64,000 nt of DNA from positions 1 to 64,000 of the forward strand of contig JAIETF010000008.1 in the NCBI GenBank assembly GCA_019745415.1, given 5' to 3'. The stretch's first letter is position 1, and each line of letters starts with the position of its first letter. This document shows, one piece after another, positions 17,716 to 27,048 of this stretch. This stretch comes from Candidatus Obscuribacterales bacterium. GTDB lineage: Bacteria; Cyanobacteriota; Vampirovibrionia; Obscuribacterales; Obscuribacteraceae. Below the pieces are notes generated by a model. It was not told the DNA's origin, ran no database searches, and saw only the letters and a list, made by a program, of their open reading frames with translations. Position numbers and translations under genes: made by a program.

Positions 17716-19851
17716 TTATTTCTCTTTTCTCGAGCTGATTACAGTCTCGGCGATGTTGGAAGGCACTTCTTCATACTGGGCGAATTCCATAGTGAAGGTA
17801 CCTTGACCGCGGGTTTTGTTTCTGATGTCGGTTGCATAACCGAACATTTCAGAAAGCGGAACCTGGGCTCTCACTTTAGAGAGTCCGGAGATGGTTTCCA
17901 TACCTTCTACGCGTCCTCTGCGGCTGGAGATATCACCGATGACATCGCCCATGAACTCTTCCGGTACTTCCACTTCTACTTTCATAACCGGTTCGAGCAA
18001 AGTGGGTTGAGCCTTCATGAAGCCTTCTTTGAAGCCCATGGAAGCTGCTGTACGGAAAGCCATTTCGTTGGAGTCGACATCGTGGTAGGAGCCGAATACC
18101 AGTGAAACTTTCACGTCGATAACAGGGTAGCCGGCCATGACGCCGCCTACGAGAGTATCTCTGACACCGGTTTCGCATGCAGGGATGTATTCTTTCGGAA
18201 TAACACCGCCGACGATTTTGTTGACCCATTCGAAGCCGCCGCCCGGAGGTAGTGGCTCGATTTCCAAGACGCAGTGTCCGTACTGACCACGACCACCAGA
18301 CTGTCTGATGAACTTACCTTCGGCTTTGACAGCCTTTTTGCAAGTTTCGCGGTAAGCAACCTGCGGTTTACCGACGTTGGCTTCTACTTTGAATTCGCGA
18401 AGCAGACGGTCGACGATAATTTCAAGGTGCAATTCGCCCATACCGGAGATGATGGTCTGACCGGTTTCATGGTCGACGCGCACTTTGAAGGTGGGATCTT
18501 CCTCAGCCAGACGTCCTAGGGAAACGCCCAGTTTATCGGCATCGCCCTTGGTTTTGGGTTCGATGGCTACCGAGATAACAGGGTCGGGGAAGTTCATCGA
18601 TTCAAGAATGATCGGTGAGTTTTCTGCCGAGAGTGTGTCACCGGTGGTGGTGTCTTTCAAACCAACTGCAGCAACGATGTCTCCAGCAAAGGCTTCTTCA
18701 ACGTCGGTGCGGTTATCGGCTTGCAACTGCACCAGACGGCTGATGCGCTCGCGCTTGCCTTTGGTGCTGTTCAACACATAAGAACCAGCCGAGAGTTTTC
18801 CGGAATAAACGCGGATGAAGGTCAGTTTGCCGACGAAAGGATCGTTCATGACTTTGAAGGCGAGAGCCGAGAAAGGTTCGTTTTCATCTGACTTTCTTTC
18901 GGTTTCGCTGCCGTCGGGCAAGGTGCCTCTGATGGCGGCAACGTCATCGGGAGAAGGAAGCAATTCGACTACAGCGTCGAGAAGCTGCTGAACACCTTTG
19001 TTTTTGAAGGCTGAACCGCAAAGAATTGGGATCAGTTTGTTGTTGCAAACTGCTCTACGCAGAGCATCTTTGAGAGCTTCTGTGCTTATTTCTTCGCCTT
19101 CGAGATATTTACCCATGAGTTCATCATCGGTTTCGACAATGGCTTCCACCAGCTGGTGACGCCACATGTCGGTCTCGTCTTTCATATCGGCGGGAATGTC
19201 GACGATGTTGAACTTCTGACCCATCGGATCTTTTTCGTCATAGACATGGGCTTTCATTTCGACCAAGTCGATGAGACCTTTGAAATCGCCTTCAGCGCCA
19301 ATCGGAATCTGGATGGGATGAGCATTTGCCCAGGTTGTGGTCATACCCGGCAGTTGCTCTTTGATTTGTTTGACTACTTTGAAGAAGTCCGCACCGGTAC
19401 GGTCCATTTTGTTGACCAAGATCATGCGGGGCACTTCATAGCGGTTGGCTTGCTTCCAAACAGTGTTGGTCTGGGGCTGCACGCCGCCGACGGCGCAAAG
19501 TACGATGACAACACCGTCAAGAACGCGCATCGAGCGCTCAACTTCAACTGTGAAGTCGACGTGTCCGGGGGTGTCGATAAGGTTGATGCGCTTGCCTTTC
19601 CACTGACTGGTGATGGCGGCGGCGGTGATTGTGATGCCGCGCTCTTTTTCCTGTTCCATCCAGTCGGTGAAGCTTGTGCCTTCGTGCACTTCGCCCATTC
19701 TGTGAATCAGACCCGAATAGAAGAGGATGCGCTCTGTGGTTGTGGTCTTGCCGGCATCGATGTGGGCGGCAATACCCATGTTACGTATGTTTTTGAGTTC
19801 TACTGTCCTTCCTGACACGGGTTCTGTTTTCCTTTCTTTGACGCTATCCAT
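17716..19851 (-). CDS. fusA: Elongation factor G
   Basis: The 711-aa protein is full length. The GTPase domain starts with [12 protein letters not shown] (26-37) and includes [20 protein letters not shown] and [10 protein letters not shown]. Domains II-V follow, with GMGELHLEI and the C-terminal [23 protein letters not shown] drives ribosomal translocation and, with RRF, recycling. It is the third gene of the rpsL-rpsG-fusA operon. AGGT lies eight bases before the ATG. A terminator after it separates it from any tuf gene, which is not in the next positions. Confidence 0.98.
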   Translation of the reverse strand: MDSVKERKTEPVSGRTVELKNIRNMGIAAHIDAGKTTTTERILFYSGLIHRMGEVHEGTSFTDWMEQEKERGITITAAAITSQWKGKRINLIDTPGHVDFTVEVERSMRVLDGVVIVLCAVGGVQPQTNTVWKQANRYEVPRMILVNKMDRTGADFFKVVKQIKEQLPGMTTTWANAHPIQIPIGAEGDFKGLIDLVEMKAHVYDEKDPMGQKFNIVDIPADMKDETDMWRHQLVEAIVETDDELMGKYLEGEEISTEALKDALRRAVCNNKLIPILCGSAFKNKGVQQLLDAVVELLPSPDDVAAIRGTLPDGSETERKSDENEPFSALAFKVMNDPFVGKLTFIRVYSGKLSAGSYVLNSTKGKRERISRLVQLQADNRTDVEEAFAGDIVAAVGLKDTTTGDTLSAENSPIILESMNFPDPVISVAIEPKTKGDADKLGVSLGRLAEEDPTFKVRVDHETGQTIISGMGELHLEIIVDRLLREFKVEANVGKPQVAYRETCKKAVKAEGKFIRQSGGRGQYGHCVLEIEPLPPGGGFEWVNKIVGGVIPKEYIPACETGVRDTLVGGVMAGYPVIDVKVSLVFGSYHDVDSNEMAFRTAASMGFKEGFMKAQPTLLEPVMKVEVEVPEEFMGDVIGDISSRRGRVEGMETISGLSKVRAQVPLSEMFGYATDIRNKTRGQGTFTMEFAQYEEVPSNIAETVISSRKEK

Positions 19852-19994
19852 ACATGACCTGCTTGAAGTGAGCTTCTTATTTGTAACCGGTTTGTTGAGG
19901 TTATCACTGAGGTGGTCAGCCCCTTTGATTCTTCATAAAGTTTCCAAGTTTGGCTATTTTATTTGTTACAGAAGCGGCTTCACATTTTTAAAGG

Positions 19995-20023
19995 CAAACG
20001 CCCCGGCTCATGCCGAAGCGTTT
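19995..20023 (-). terminator. Intercistronic hairpin between rpsG and fusA
   Basis: AAACGC and GCGTTT arms enclose an inner CGGC-TCAT-GCCG hairpin, 43 bp after the rpsG stop. The T run after it in the minus direction is weak, so it may attenuate or process the mRNA rather than stop it. Confidence 0.45.
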
Positions 20024-20065
20024 CTAAAGCCTGTTCAATCGCCCTGTCTTGAGCCCTGCTTAGAC

Positions 20066-20536
20066 TTAATAGCGATAGTGAGCGAAAGCTTTGTTGGCTT
20101 CAGCCATCTTGTGGGTTTCGTCTTTCTTCTTGACCGAAGCTCCAGTGCCGTTAGCGGCATCGAAGAGTTCAGAGGAAAGTCTCTCAGCGAAGGTACGACC
20201 CGGACGCTTTCTGGAGTTGTTGATGATCCATTGGGTCGCCAGGGCGAATCCACGAGTTTGCTTCACTTCTACCGGCACTTGGTAGGTCGAACCGCCAACC
20301 CTTCTAGCTTTTACTTCAACCAAGGGGGTGACGTTTTTCACAGCTTTATTGAAAACATCCAAAGGCTCTTGCTTGGTTCTGTCTTTGAGAATCTGCAGAG
20401 CTTCGTAGAAGAGACTCTGAGCGGTGCTGCGCTTACCGCGCTGCATCATGCGGTTGACGAAACGTGAGACCAGTTGGCTGTTGTAAACGGGATCAGCCTT
20501 CGGAATTCTCTTGTCGGCTACTTTTCTGCGGGACAT
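20066..20536 (-). CDS. rpsG: 30S ribosomal protein S7
   Basis: The 156-aa protein is of normal length and carries the S7 sequence: MSRRKVADKRIP, VSRFVNRMMQRGKRSTAQSL, VEVKARRVGGSTYQVPVEV, and the end HKMAEANKAFAHYRY. S7 nucleates the 3' domain of 16S rRNA and binds the E-site tRNA region; in many bacteria it represses the str operon. Second gene of the operon, 35 bp after rpsL. Confidence 0.98.
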   Translation of the reverse strand: MSRRKVADKRIPKADPVYNSQLVSRFVNRMMQRGKRSTAQSLFYEALQILKDRTKQEPLDVFNKAVKNVTPLVEVKARRVGGSTYQVPVEVKQTRGFALATQWIINNSRKRPGRTFAERLSSELFDAANGTGASVKKKDETHKMAEANKAFAHYRY

Positions 20537-20571
20537 TTCAATCTTCTTCCTATATTGAACTTCTTAACTGC

Positions 20572-20982
20572 TTATTTTTTCTTGCCGCCGGCAGCTGCTG
20601 CCTGACCAGGCTTGGGACGTTTGGCGCCATACTTGGAGCGTCCCTGCATGCGGTCTTTGACACCGGCTGTATCGAGGGCGCCTCTGACGATGTGATAGCG
20701 AACACCAGGAAGATCTTTGACCCTGCCGCCGCGAATGAGCACAACCGAGTGCTCTTGCAAGTTGTGACCGACACCGGGGATATAGGCGGTAACTTCAATA
20801 CCGTTTGTCAGTCTTACCCTGGCGATTTTGCGAAGAGCTGAGTTCGGTTTTTTCGGGGTGGTTGTCTTTACCTGGGTGCAAACGCCGCGTCTTTGCGGGC
20901 AAGATTTCAAGGCCGGGGACTTAGTCTTGTAAGTCACTTTGGCACGTTCGCGTCTGATCAACTGGTTTATGGTAGGCACCAC
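20572..20982 (-). CDS. rpsL: 30S ribosomal protein S12
   Basis: The 136-aa S12 has the usual [13 protein letters not shown] start (read here [13 protein letters not shown] from GTG with AGGAG), [24 protein letters not shown] and [18 protein letters not shown]. The loop [13 protein letters not shown] includes the lysine associated with streptomycin sensitivity, so the sequence looks wild type. A Gln/Ala/Gly/Lys-rich tail extends slightly past the common length. It is the first gene of the operon, with a promoter at 21064-21092. Confidence 0.98.
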   Translation of the reverse strand: MVPTINQLIRRERAKVTYKTKSPALKSCPQRRGVCTQVKTTTPKKPNSALRKIARVRLTNGIEVTAYIPGVGHNLQEHSVVLIRGGRVKDLPGVRYHIVRGALDTAGVKDRMQGRSKYGAKRPKPGQAAAAGGKKK

Positions 20983-21011
20983 TTAACTCCTAAAAACACA
21001 AGCTAAAAACA

Positions 21012-21030
21012 GGTATCCCCAACAGATACC
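21012..21030 (-). promoter_or_regulatory. Hairpin in the rpsL leader
   Basis: GGTATC-TGTTGGG-GATACC in the roughly 75-nt leader of the str operon mRNA. It could serve in ribosomal-protein feedback or mRNA stability; only the inverted repeat is seen. Confidence 0.4.
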
Positions 21031-21063
21031 GCGAACGTTCAGATTATCAGAAGAGCGCCTGGA

Positions 21064-21092
21064 TATATAAGAACTTCGCAAATCATTTACAA
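21064..21092 (-). promoter_or_regulatory. Promoter of the str operon
   Basis: In minus-strand sense TTGTAA (21092-21087) and TATATA (21069-21064) are spaced by exactly 17 bp, upstream of rpsL. It is one of the best sigma-70-type promoters in the window. Confidence 0.7.
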
Positions 21093-21123
21093 TGCTAAGC
21101 CAAGATTATCGAATTATTAGCTG

Positions 21124-21147
21124 TGAAGCCCCATTTGGGGCGGCTTC
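21124..21147 (-). terminator. Hairpin after the GNAT gene
   Basis: GAAGCC and GGCTTC arms around a CC-ATTT-GG core, 11 bp past the stop of the minus-strand GNAT gene. The following T tract is poor. Confidence 0.5.
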
Positions 21148-21157
21148 TTAGCAGTGC

Positions 21158-22234
21158 TTAATTAAGCGAGCCAGGCCATATGTCGGTGATTTCTCTATTA
21201 ATATTGATGGCTGGATTGCCAAGTGCCGGTAGGTTGACCGAAGTCTCGAGCGAGAGTTTGCGAGGCTTTTTCGCCCTCATCCAATAGTCCCTGGTCAGTA
21301 AAGAGAAATCTCCTAGTCTTTCCAGCCCAGCCGCCTCAAGGGCTTCCACCACTGACTTCTGGAAGTCGTAGGCTTTGACTACTACCATGCCTTTCATGCC
21401 GGCTCGGCGCATTATCGAGAGTACAAAGTTGATCATGTCTGGGGCGGTATGGGCAAAGCCCGGGTGCACGGCAAATTCCAAATGGTAGTCGCCTTCGCGG
21501 TGGGCAGTCACTCGGCAGGCCGATGTAATCACTTTTCGCTCCTGGTCTTGCGAAACCCAGAACCAACTGCGACGGCGCAGCAACCTTCTTGCTAAGGTGT
21601 CCAGACTTTCGACCTTAATAGGAAAGACTCTAAAATCAAGCGGAGTGTGTTGGAAAGTCAGACGGATATCGGCTGGCAGAATATCTTCGTGTAATTGGTA
21701 GAGCCCAATTTGATCTTCAGGCAGCGCCAAGCGGAAGGCTTCTGAGTTAATTTCAGCGGTCTGCAGCTTGAGGTCGCTTGGTACTTGATAATGAGTTATG
21801 CGGGCCGATCTTCTAAAGCCGCAACTGCCAAGTAGTGATAGAGCGGCGGGATTGCGATCCGACACTTCGGCAATGAAATGGCTGATGCCCTGGCTGCCAA
21901 AGAGAGCACAGGCAAAGCGCAGAAGTTCTTGGGCAATACCCCGACCGCGATGATTAGGGTGCACAACCAGGTGATCTACCTGCCAGCAGGATTTTGAACG
22001 ACCGATAGGATGTAGTGAAATCAGTCCCAAAATGAGACCGTCTTCTTTGGCTATATATACAGATGGGGAAACATGCAAGTGGCAGGGCAGCCAGTGCTGC
22101 CAGAAAGCTAGGCCTGTGATTAAGTAACGTTCTTCTGCACAAAAGCTCTCATAGGGCACAGGTTCTTCCTGGTAACGCAAAAGTGCTCTTACCTGGGTTG
22201 AATCGGTGGCGAAGAGAGGCTGGATCTTAATCAT
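21158..22234 (-). CDS. GNAT family N-acetyltransferase, probably double-domain
   Basis: The 358-aa protein has a clear N-terminal GNAT domain: motif A VDHLVVHPNHRGRGIAQELL with the acetyl-CoA pyrophosphate loop RGRGIA, then NPAALSLLGSCGF. The second half (about 200-330) has a further GNAT-like outline, with HLEFAVHPGFAHTAPDMINF and the closing AGLERLGDFSLL. It lacks the R/Q-x-x-G-x-G/A motif, so it may be a degenerate second domain. Substrate unknown. A promoter with its -10 six bases before the ATG implies a leaderless mRNA. It is divergent from smpB. Confidence 0.8.
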   Translation of the reverse strand: MIKIQPLFATDSTQVRALLRYQEEPVPYESFCAEERYLITGLAFWQHWLPCHLHVSPSVYIAKEDGLILGLISLHPIGRSKSCWQVDHLVVHPNHRGRGIAQELLRFACALFGSQGISHFIAEVSDRNPAALSLLGSCGFRRSARITHYQVPSDLKLQTAEINSEAFRLALPEDQIGLYQLHEDILPADIRLTFQHTPLDFRVFPIKVESLDTLARRLLRRRSWFWVSQDQERKVITSACRVTAHREGDYHLEFAVHPGFAHTAPDMINFVLSIMRRAGMKGMVVVKAYDFQKSVVEALEAAGLERLGDFSLLTRDYWMRAKKPRKLSLETSVNLPALGNPAININREITDIWPGSLN

Positions 22235-22240
22235 ATGAAA

Positions 22241-22268
22241 ATAATACCACTTACAGAATGGCTGCCAA
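22241..22268 (-). promoter_or_regulatory. Leaderless-type promoter of the GNAT gene
   Basis: Minus-strand sense: TTGGCA (22268-22263), 16-bp spacer, extended -10 TGG-TATTAT (box 22246-22241), then six bases to the ATG at 22234. The predicted start site falls at the start codon, with no room for a Shine-Dalgarno. Confidence 0.6.
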
Positions 22269-22304
22269 GTGAGTCGCTCTCAAGCTCTACTTCTCATTTA
22301 CCGC

Positions 22305-22310
22305 TAGAAT
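22305..22310 (+). promoter_or_regulatory. -10 box of smpB, leaderless type
   Basis: TAGAAT ends seven bases before the smpB ATG at 22318. No Shine-Dalgarno and no clear -35 are seen. Confidence 0.45.
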
Positions 22311-22317
22311 ACTTCGC

Positions 22318-22824
22318 ATGACCAAGCAAGGCAAAGCTCAGAATGATAAGAAGAAAGACGGGGACAAACCTGTTTATCGCACTGTCGCCGATAATCGCCG
22401 GGCGCGGCACGACTTCGAAATTTTAGAGACCCACGAAGCCGGCATCAGTCTGCTTGGCACCGAAGTCAAGGCGATTCGCGCCGGCAAAGCCAACTTGCAA
22501 GATAGTCATATCCGCATAGAGGACGGGGATCTCTGGCTGTATAACTGTCATATATCTCCCTACGATTATGGCAATAGATTCAATCATGAGCCCACCAGAA
22601 AACGGCGCTTGCTCATGCACTCAAGGCAGATTCTTAAGCTAAAGGCTACTACCCAAGAAAAGGGTCTGACCTTGATACCACTCAAGCTCTATTTCAAAGG
22701 AAACTTAGTAAAGGTAGATCTGGCAGTGGTGCGCGGTAAAAAACTGCATGATAAGAGAGATACGATTGCCAAGCGCGAAACCAAGCGCCAACTCGATAGA
22801 ATTACTAAAACGAGCCGCTATTAG
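22318..22824 (+). CDS. smpB: SsrA-binding protein SmpB
   Basis: The 168-aa protein has the SmpB core: NRRARHDFEILETHEAGISL, GTEVKAIRAGKANLQDSHI, SPYDYGNRFNHEPTRKRRLL and the basic C-terminal tail KLHDKRDTIAKRETKRQLDR. That tail enters the mRNA channel in trans-translation. The first 20 residues are extra lysine-rich. It binds tmRNA to rescue stalled ribosomes; I do not see the tmRNA gene in this window. The -10 box seven bases before the ATG suggests a leaderless message. Confidence 0.97.
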   Translation: MTKQGKAQNDKKKDGDKPVYRTVADNRRARHDFEILETHEAGISLLGTEVKAIRAGKANLQDSHIRIEDGDLWLYNCHISPYDYGNRFNHEPTRKRRLLMHSRQILKLKATTQEKGLTLIPLKLYFKGNLVKVDLAVVRGKKLHDKRDTIAKRETKRQLDRITKTSRY

Positions 22825-22847
22825 AAGTAACAGGAGATAGAGCGAAG

Positions 22848-25301
22848 GTGAAGAAAGTGGGTGTTGTCAGCACGGTTGTTTTGTTCTCGCTTTCCTTTAT
22901 GCTCAGTTTACTCGTCAATCTATGGTCGGCGACTCCTGCTTTTGCCGCTTCGCCGGTTGGGGTTCTGAAGAGTGCGCGCAATGCTGCGGTTTATCAAGAC
23001 CAACATATAGGAACATTCGAAGATGATTTCAAAGTCTTCAAGTCGACTATGGACGGAGCCAATGTTCGTTTTGACGAGTTGAGCGATGCCGATATTGAAG
23101 CCGGACAGAGCAAACTGGCCGGCTATAAACTAATTGTTGTACCGCTCTTGGTCGATATCCCGGCCTCTGAAGTAGCCGCTTTGAACGCTTATCAATCAGC
23201 CGGCGGCAAATTGGTCATAACTGATGGTGCTGGTGTCGCCGGCAGTGGCGCGTTGCAATTGATGTCTCTAGCAGGGGTTCAGTCCTTAAGTCGAGTAACC
23301 TTGAAGGAAGTCGGCAATTTAAACTGGCCCCGTGAACCACTGCCCCTCAGTGCTGATTTCGCCATAGCCTCAGTGGTCAGTGAAATTACGCCGGCAACTT
23401 CGGCAAAAGCGCTAGCTAGTTGGCAGAATTCTCAAGCCGGCATTACTCGTTCCGGTAACTGTGCATTCCTTGGGTGGGCTCCGGGCTTGCAGGGTGAGAT
23501 TTCTTCCAACAGTCAGCTTCTCGCCCAAGTGCTTGATGAGCTGTCTCCTGGTATCACCCAGCAGGCCGCTGTACAAATTAGCTATGCTGAGTATCAGACA
23601 CTCTCAAGCGAATTGGATTATTTGGCCAGGCGTACTGACGAAGCCGTAAAGACTGCCAAACAAGCTGATTTCAGTGTTCCTCTTAAGACCATTCAGAGCT
23701 TTTACGATTCAGGGCTAGAGCATGTTAAGGCTTTCAACGAAGCATATAGAGATAGACGCTTCCTAGAAGCTGATGAGAGATTGCAAAAAGCCAGACAAGA
23801 TTTTGCCATGGCATTTGCCCAAGCCATGCCGGTTAGACCGGTGGAAGCTCGCTGCATCTGGTTGGACCGCGGTACTATTGTAGCTACCAAGAGCCCCAAA
23901 GGCATGGCTGATTTATTCGATAAGTTGAAAACCGCCGGTATCAACGTGGTTTATTTCGAGACCAACAATGCCGGCTTCACTATGTACCCTTCTAAAATGG
24001 CGACTCAGAATCCAGAGACTATTGGTTGGGATCCCTTTGGTACCGCTCTGGCCGAAGCTCGCAAGCGCAAAATGGAATTTCACGCTTGGTTCTGGATCTT
24101 CAACGTGGGTAATGCCAAGCACAATCCGATTATCGGAAAAGAAGCCGATTATCCTGGTCCGGTGCTTTCCAGTCATGATTTTACCTGGGCCCTTACATCA
24201 GCGACAGGTTCGCTTCTGCCTCCCAAGCAGTTCGAATATTGGTTGGATCCTTCCAACCCAGACTGTCGTCGCTATTGCAAAGATTTGATTTTGGAAGTGA
24301 TGAATAACTACAAAGTCGACGGCATTCAGCTCGATTATATTCGCTATCCATTCAACAACAAGGGCTCCGAGATGGGCTTCAACTGGTTGGCTAGGCAGCG
24401 TTTTGAGAGAGAGACCGGACTTTCTTTGGATCGTCTGGATGATGAAACCAGGCAGATGTGGGTGCACTGGAAAGCTGCTCAAATAACCAGCTTTGTCAAA
24501 GACGTTTCCGACTTGATTCGGCCCCTGCAACCCGGCATTCGTATCTCTGCTGCCGTTTATGCCTTTCCTCGCCGCATGCGCCTAAACGCCATTCAGCAAG
24601 AGTGGGAGACTTGGGTGGCTAACGGTTGGGTTGATACTATTAATCCTATGACTTATGTTTCATCGCCGAAGGAACTTACTGAGCAAGCATCTTTCGTGCG
24701 CGAATCTACCCAGGACAAAGGGCTCGCTTATCCCGGTTTGTCGATAAGACAACTCGATACAGCTGGATTGATTGAACAGCTCGACTCGGCAAGAGTGACC
24801 GGAACCCTTGGCACGACGATGTTCGCCGTCGCCCACCTTGATGATAAGAAAGTCAATGTTCTAAAAGTCGGACCCTATAGAAGAGCCACTCTATTGACAC
24901 CGCAGGCGGAGCCACTGAAAGCCAGCCGTGTTTTGTTTGACGACTTTGCCGCAATGGTCAATCGCTATTTGCAAGATCCGAAGAAACGTATTATGTCCGA
25001 TACCGCCAGTACCAATGATGTGGTCAATCAGATTGATACAGTGCAGCGATCGATGCATAATCTCAGTGGTAAAGCCAGTGCTGATGAAATTGACAATCTA
25101 TTGAAAGACGTCACTGGTTTACATTCCACCCTGAAAGAATGGCTCAGACTGGAAGCCTTTATACAGAGAGGTTTCAGAGCGCAGTATATTGCCAACTATC
25201 TCTCCCAGGTGGAAGCTATATTGCAGTATGCAGGTACTCGCAGTCGCGCCCAAGAGAAATCAAACGACGTTGCTGCTGGCAAACCCGGTTCTGATAGCTG
25301 A
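22848..25301 (+). CDS. Secreted GHL10-type (family 10-like) glycosyl hydrolase
   Basis: The 817-aa protein begins at GTG (CAGGAG upstream) with a signal peptide ending near TPAFAA. Residues about 35-230 look like a GATase-like flavodoxin fold (KLIVVPLLVDIPASEV). A helical linker follows, then the hydrolase barrel: ARCIWLDRGTIVAT, DKLKTAGINVVYFETNN, EFHAWFWIFNVGNAKHNP, VDGIQLDYIRYPFNNKG and VDTINPMTYVSS. These are the marks of the GHL10 family, thought to act on cell-wall or surface glycans. The last 150 residues are helical. Likely periplasmic or secreted. Bond specificity is unknown. Confidence 0.85.
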   Translation: MKKVGVVSTVVLFSLSFMLSLLVNLWSATPAFAASPVGVLKSARNAAVYQDQHIGTFEDDFKVFKSTMDGANVRFDELSDADIEAGQSKLAGYKLIVVPLLVDIPASEVAALNAYQSAGGKLVITDGAGVAGSGALQLMSLAGVQSLSRVTLKEVGNLNWPREPLPLSADFAIASVVSEITPATSAKALASWQNSQAGITRSGNCAFLGWAPGLQGEISSNSQLLAQVLDELSPGITQQAAVQISYAEYQTLSSELDYLARRTDEAVKTAKQADFSVPLKTIQSFYDSGLEHVKAFNEAYRDRRFLEADERLQKARQDFAMAFAQAMPVRPVEARCIWLDRGTIVATKSPKGMADLFDKLKTAGINVVYFETNNAGFTMYPSKMATQNPETIGWDPFGTALAEARKRKMEFHAWFWIFNVGNAKHNPIIGKEADYPGPVLSSHDFTWALTSATGSLLPPKQFEYWLDPSNPDCRRYCKDLILEVMNNYKVDGIQLDYIRYPFNNKGSEMGFNWLARQRFERETGLSLDRLDDETRQMWVHWKAAQITSFVKDVSDLIRPLQPGIRISAAVYAFPRRMRLNAIQQEWETWVANGWVDTINPMTYVSSPKELTEQASFVRESTQDKGLAYPGLSIRQLDTAGLIEQLDSARVTGTLGTTMFAVAHLDDKKVNVLKVGPYRRATLLTPQAEPLKASRVLFDDFAAMVNRYLQDPKKRIMSDTASTNDVVNQIDTVQRSMHNLSGKASADEIDNLLKDVTGLHSTLKEWLRLEAFIQRGFRAQYIANYLSQVEAILQYAGTRSRAQEKSNDVAAGKPGSDS

Positions 25302-25348
25302 TAACATTTGACAAGGACGCTTAGGCTTATCGTGATTTGGTTTGACTG

Positions 25349-26143
25349 ATGCCCGAGAGCTGGGAACTATTCAAGATCTTTTCAGACAACGCTGCTCAGA
25401 ACGGCGATCTCAAGACTGCCGAAGAATATCTCTGGAAAGCAATAGACGCTGCGGCTGAGACTAATTCACCACTTAAATTGATTTTGTGCATGGATTCACT
25501 CGGTGATTTTTACTACCGATTGAAGCGCTTCGGTGAGGCACAATCAATTTATGGCGATAACCTTGAGAAGCAGATTGCCGGTCTTGGTCTAGACCACCCG
25601 GAAGTAGCAAATACTCTCATCAAGCTCGGTTCTTGCCAGAACTTTCAGAACAGATTGAAAGAAGCTGAAGATAGCTATAAGCAAGCTTTGCTCATTACTA
25701 TCATTCGCTTTGGGCTGGAAAGTGCTCAAGCTGCAAACATAGTCAGGCAGCTCAGCGCCGTCTATCAGCGGCAGGGAAAAGTTTTCGATATCAGAGAGGT
25801 TACCGGCGGTGCCCCACCGCCTCCACCACCTGAACCAATCGAAGCTCAGACAATCTGCCGAACCTGTCATCGCCCCTATAAAGGTGCACAGTGTCCTACT
25901 TGTACGCAGTTCAGAATGACAGCTATGAAGCTCGACGAACAAGAGCGTCTGCAAGTGGTTATTGCCACGAGAGATATCAGACCCGGTACTGTAATCACAA
26001 TTAGTTCGGTAGCTCTAGATTTTCGTATGGCTTCAAAGTTTGACGCTTACTTTGATGTGCGCCATGTGATCGGCAAGACCGCAGTCAATCTGGTGCCCCA
26101 AGGTGCGGCGCTCAAGCTCAACGATATTGATTTGAGAAGTTAG
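25349..26143 (+). CDS. TPR - zinc ribbon - SAF domain fusion
   Basis: The 264-aa protein has three parts. Residues 1-145 form TPR-like helices (SLGDFYYRLKRFGEAQSIYG, LIKLGSCQNFQNRLKEAEDS). A proline run (154-163) leads to a zinc ribbon with Cys170, 173, 182 and 185. Residues 203-264 form a SAF domain: VVIATRDIRPGTVITISSV, HVIGKTAVNLVPQGAAL, similar to the SAF part of CpaB. No signal peptide or membrane helix is seen, so unlike CpaB it looks cytoplasmic. It has no clear ribosome site and lies 47 bp after the hydrolase. Function unknown. Confidence 0.7.
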   Translation: MPESWELFKIFSDNAAQNGDLKTAEEYLWKAIDAAAETNSPLKLILCMDSLGDFYYRLKRFGEAQSIYGDNLEKQIAGLGLDHPEVANTLIKLGSCQNFQNRLKEAEDSYKQALLITIIRFGLESAQAANIVRQLSAVYQRQGKVFDIREVTGGAPPPPPPEPIEAQTICRTCHRPYKGAQCPTCTQFRMTAMKLDEQERLQVVIATRDIRPGTVITISSVALDFRMASKFDAYFDVRHVIGKTAVNLVPQGAALKLNDIDLRS

Positions 26144-26160
26144 TCCAGTCTAATTTTAAA

Positions 26161-26315
26161 ACCTCAAAAGGCTCCTTCTATCGAAGGGAATAGTTATAAA
26201 CCTCAAAAGGCTCCTTCTATCGAAGGGAATAGTTATAAACCTCAAAAGGCTCCTTCTATCGAAGGGGATTTATAAAACCTCAAAAGGCTCCTTCGATAGA
26301 AGGAGCCTTTGTTTG
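26161..26315 (-). repeat. Tandem terminator array, 38-39 bp period, between convergent genes
   Basis: Units starting ACCTCAAAAGGCTCC lie at 26161, 26200, 26239 and 26277. The last holds a full bidirectional terminator, AAGGCTCCTTC-GATA-GAAGGAGCCTT (26284-26309), with T-rich sequence on both sides. The first three keep only a short stem CCTTC-TATC-GAAGG plus the tail that reads CCTTTTGAGGTTT on the minus strand. The loop is GATA in the full copy and TATC, its reverse complement, in the others. The array separates the SAF fusion gene (plus) from the RHH gene (minus). Confidence 0.88.
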
Positions 26316-26365
26316 AAAAAGGAGGAAGAATTAGATTAAATGCCAGTGAGGCTATCTAATTATTC

Positions 26366-26947
26366 TTAGTTGTTGTTGTTGGACCAATCGGTAACCGGAG
26401 CCACGGGAGTGATTACCGGTTGGGCGTAGGTCACTTCGACCACCGGTTGAGCCGGAGGAGCGAAGTTGGTCTGGGGCTGAGCAGGAGCAGCGGCTTGGGC
26501 AGCGGCTTGTTGCTGAGCGTAGGTCTTGAAGGTTTCTTCGATAAGACCGGATTTTTCGCGGAGCAAATACTCTATATAGTCGCCGCGGCTCATGCGGGAG
26601 GCGGCCACTTGCTCATCGAGGAGTCTGTGGGCCATGGGGGTTACGCAAACGGCAGTGGTGGTGCCTCTGTTCTTTCCGAAGAAGAAAGATTTGGCGCCGC
26701 CTTTGGGGCCGGTTTGTTTGGCTTGGGGGGGCAGTCTCAATGGAGGCATGCCGGCACGCTCGCGAATAAGCATTTCAACGTAGTCACCGTTGGAAACGCC
26801 TGCGGCAGCGGCTTGCTCTTTCAAGAGCTGGCGGCCGAGAGCCGTCAGGTTGAAGGAGACCGAACCCGACTCTTTGCCCGGGAAGCGTGAACGTCTCGGG
26901 GAAGAGGCTTTGGCTGGAGCTGGTGTTGTCTGGACCGTTGTATTCAT
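26366..26947 (-). CDS. Protein with two tandem ribbon-helix-helix-like domains
   Basis: The 193-aa protein contains two similar blocks. Residues 29-66 read VSFNLTALGRQLLKEQ then AGVSNGDYVEMLIRERAG; residues 98-134 read TAVCVTPMAHRLLDEQ then RMSRGDYIEYLLREKSG. Each fits strand-helix-turn-helix as in CopG/MetJ-type DNA-binding proteins, so one chain could form the two-domain unit usually made by a dimer. A basic N-terminus (SPRRSRFPGK) and an Ala/Gln/Pro-rich tail flank them. A perfect palindrome lies 102-116 bp upstream. DNA binding is inferred from the repeat pattern. Confidence 0.6.
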   Translation of the reverse strand: MNTTVQTTPAPAKASSPRRSRFPGKESGSVSFNLTALGRQLLKEQAAAAGVSNGDYVEMLIRERAGMPPLRLPPQAKQTGPKGGAKSFFFGKNRGTTTAVCVTPMAHRLLDEQVAASRMSRGDYIEYLLREKSGLIEETFKTYAQQQAAAQAAAPAQPQTNFAPPAQPVVEVTYAQPVITPVAPVTDWSNNNN

Positions 26948-27048
26948 CTAACTTTCGGCAGTGCTACCGGAGTGGTTTCCCCCGCTCGCTGGTATTTACT
27001 CTGCCTTTCCTCCTTTTCTCAGAAAACGGAACCCTACTGGTACGAAAT

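Noticed and set aside
17686..19815. Plus-strand frames opposite fusA
   Set aside because: Antisense shadows of a highly conserved gene, with no ribosome sites or recognisable products.
26161..26315. Integron-type attC or REP element
   Set aside because: No integrase, no cassette layout and no R/L box structure; the full copy is an ordinary bidirectional terminator.
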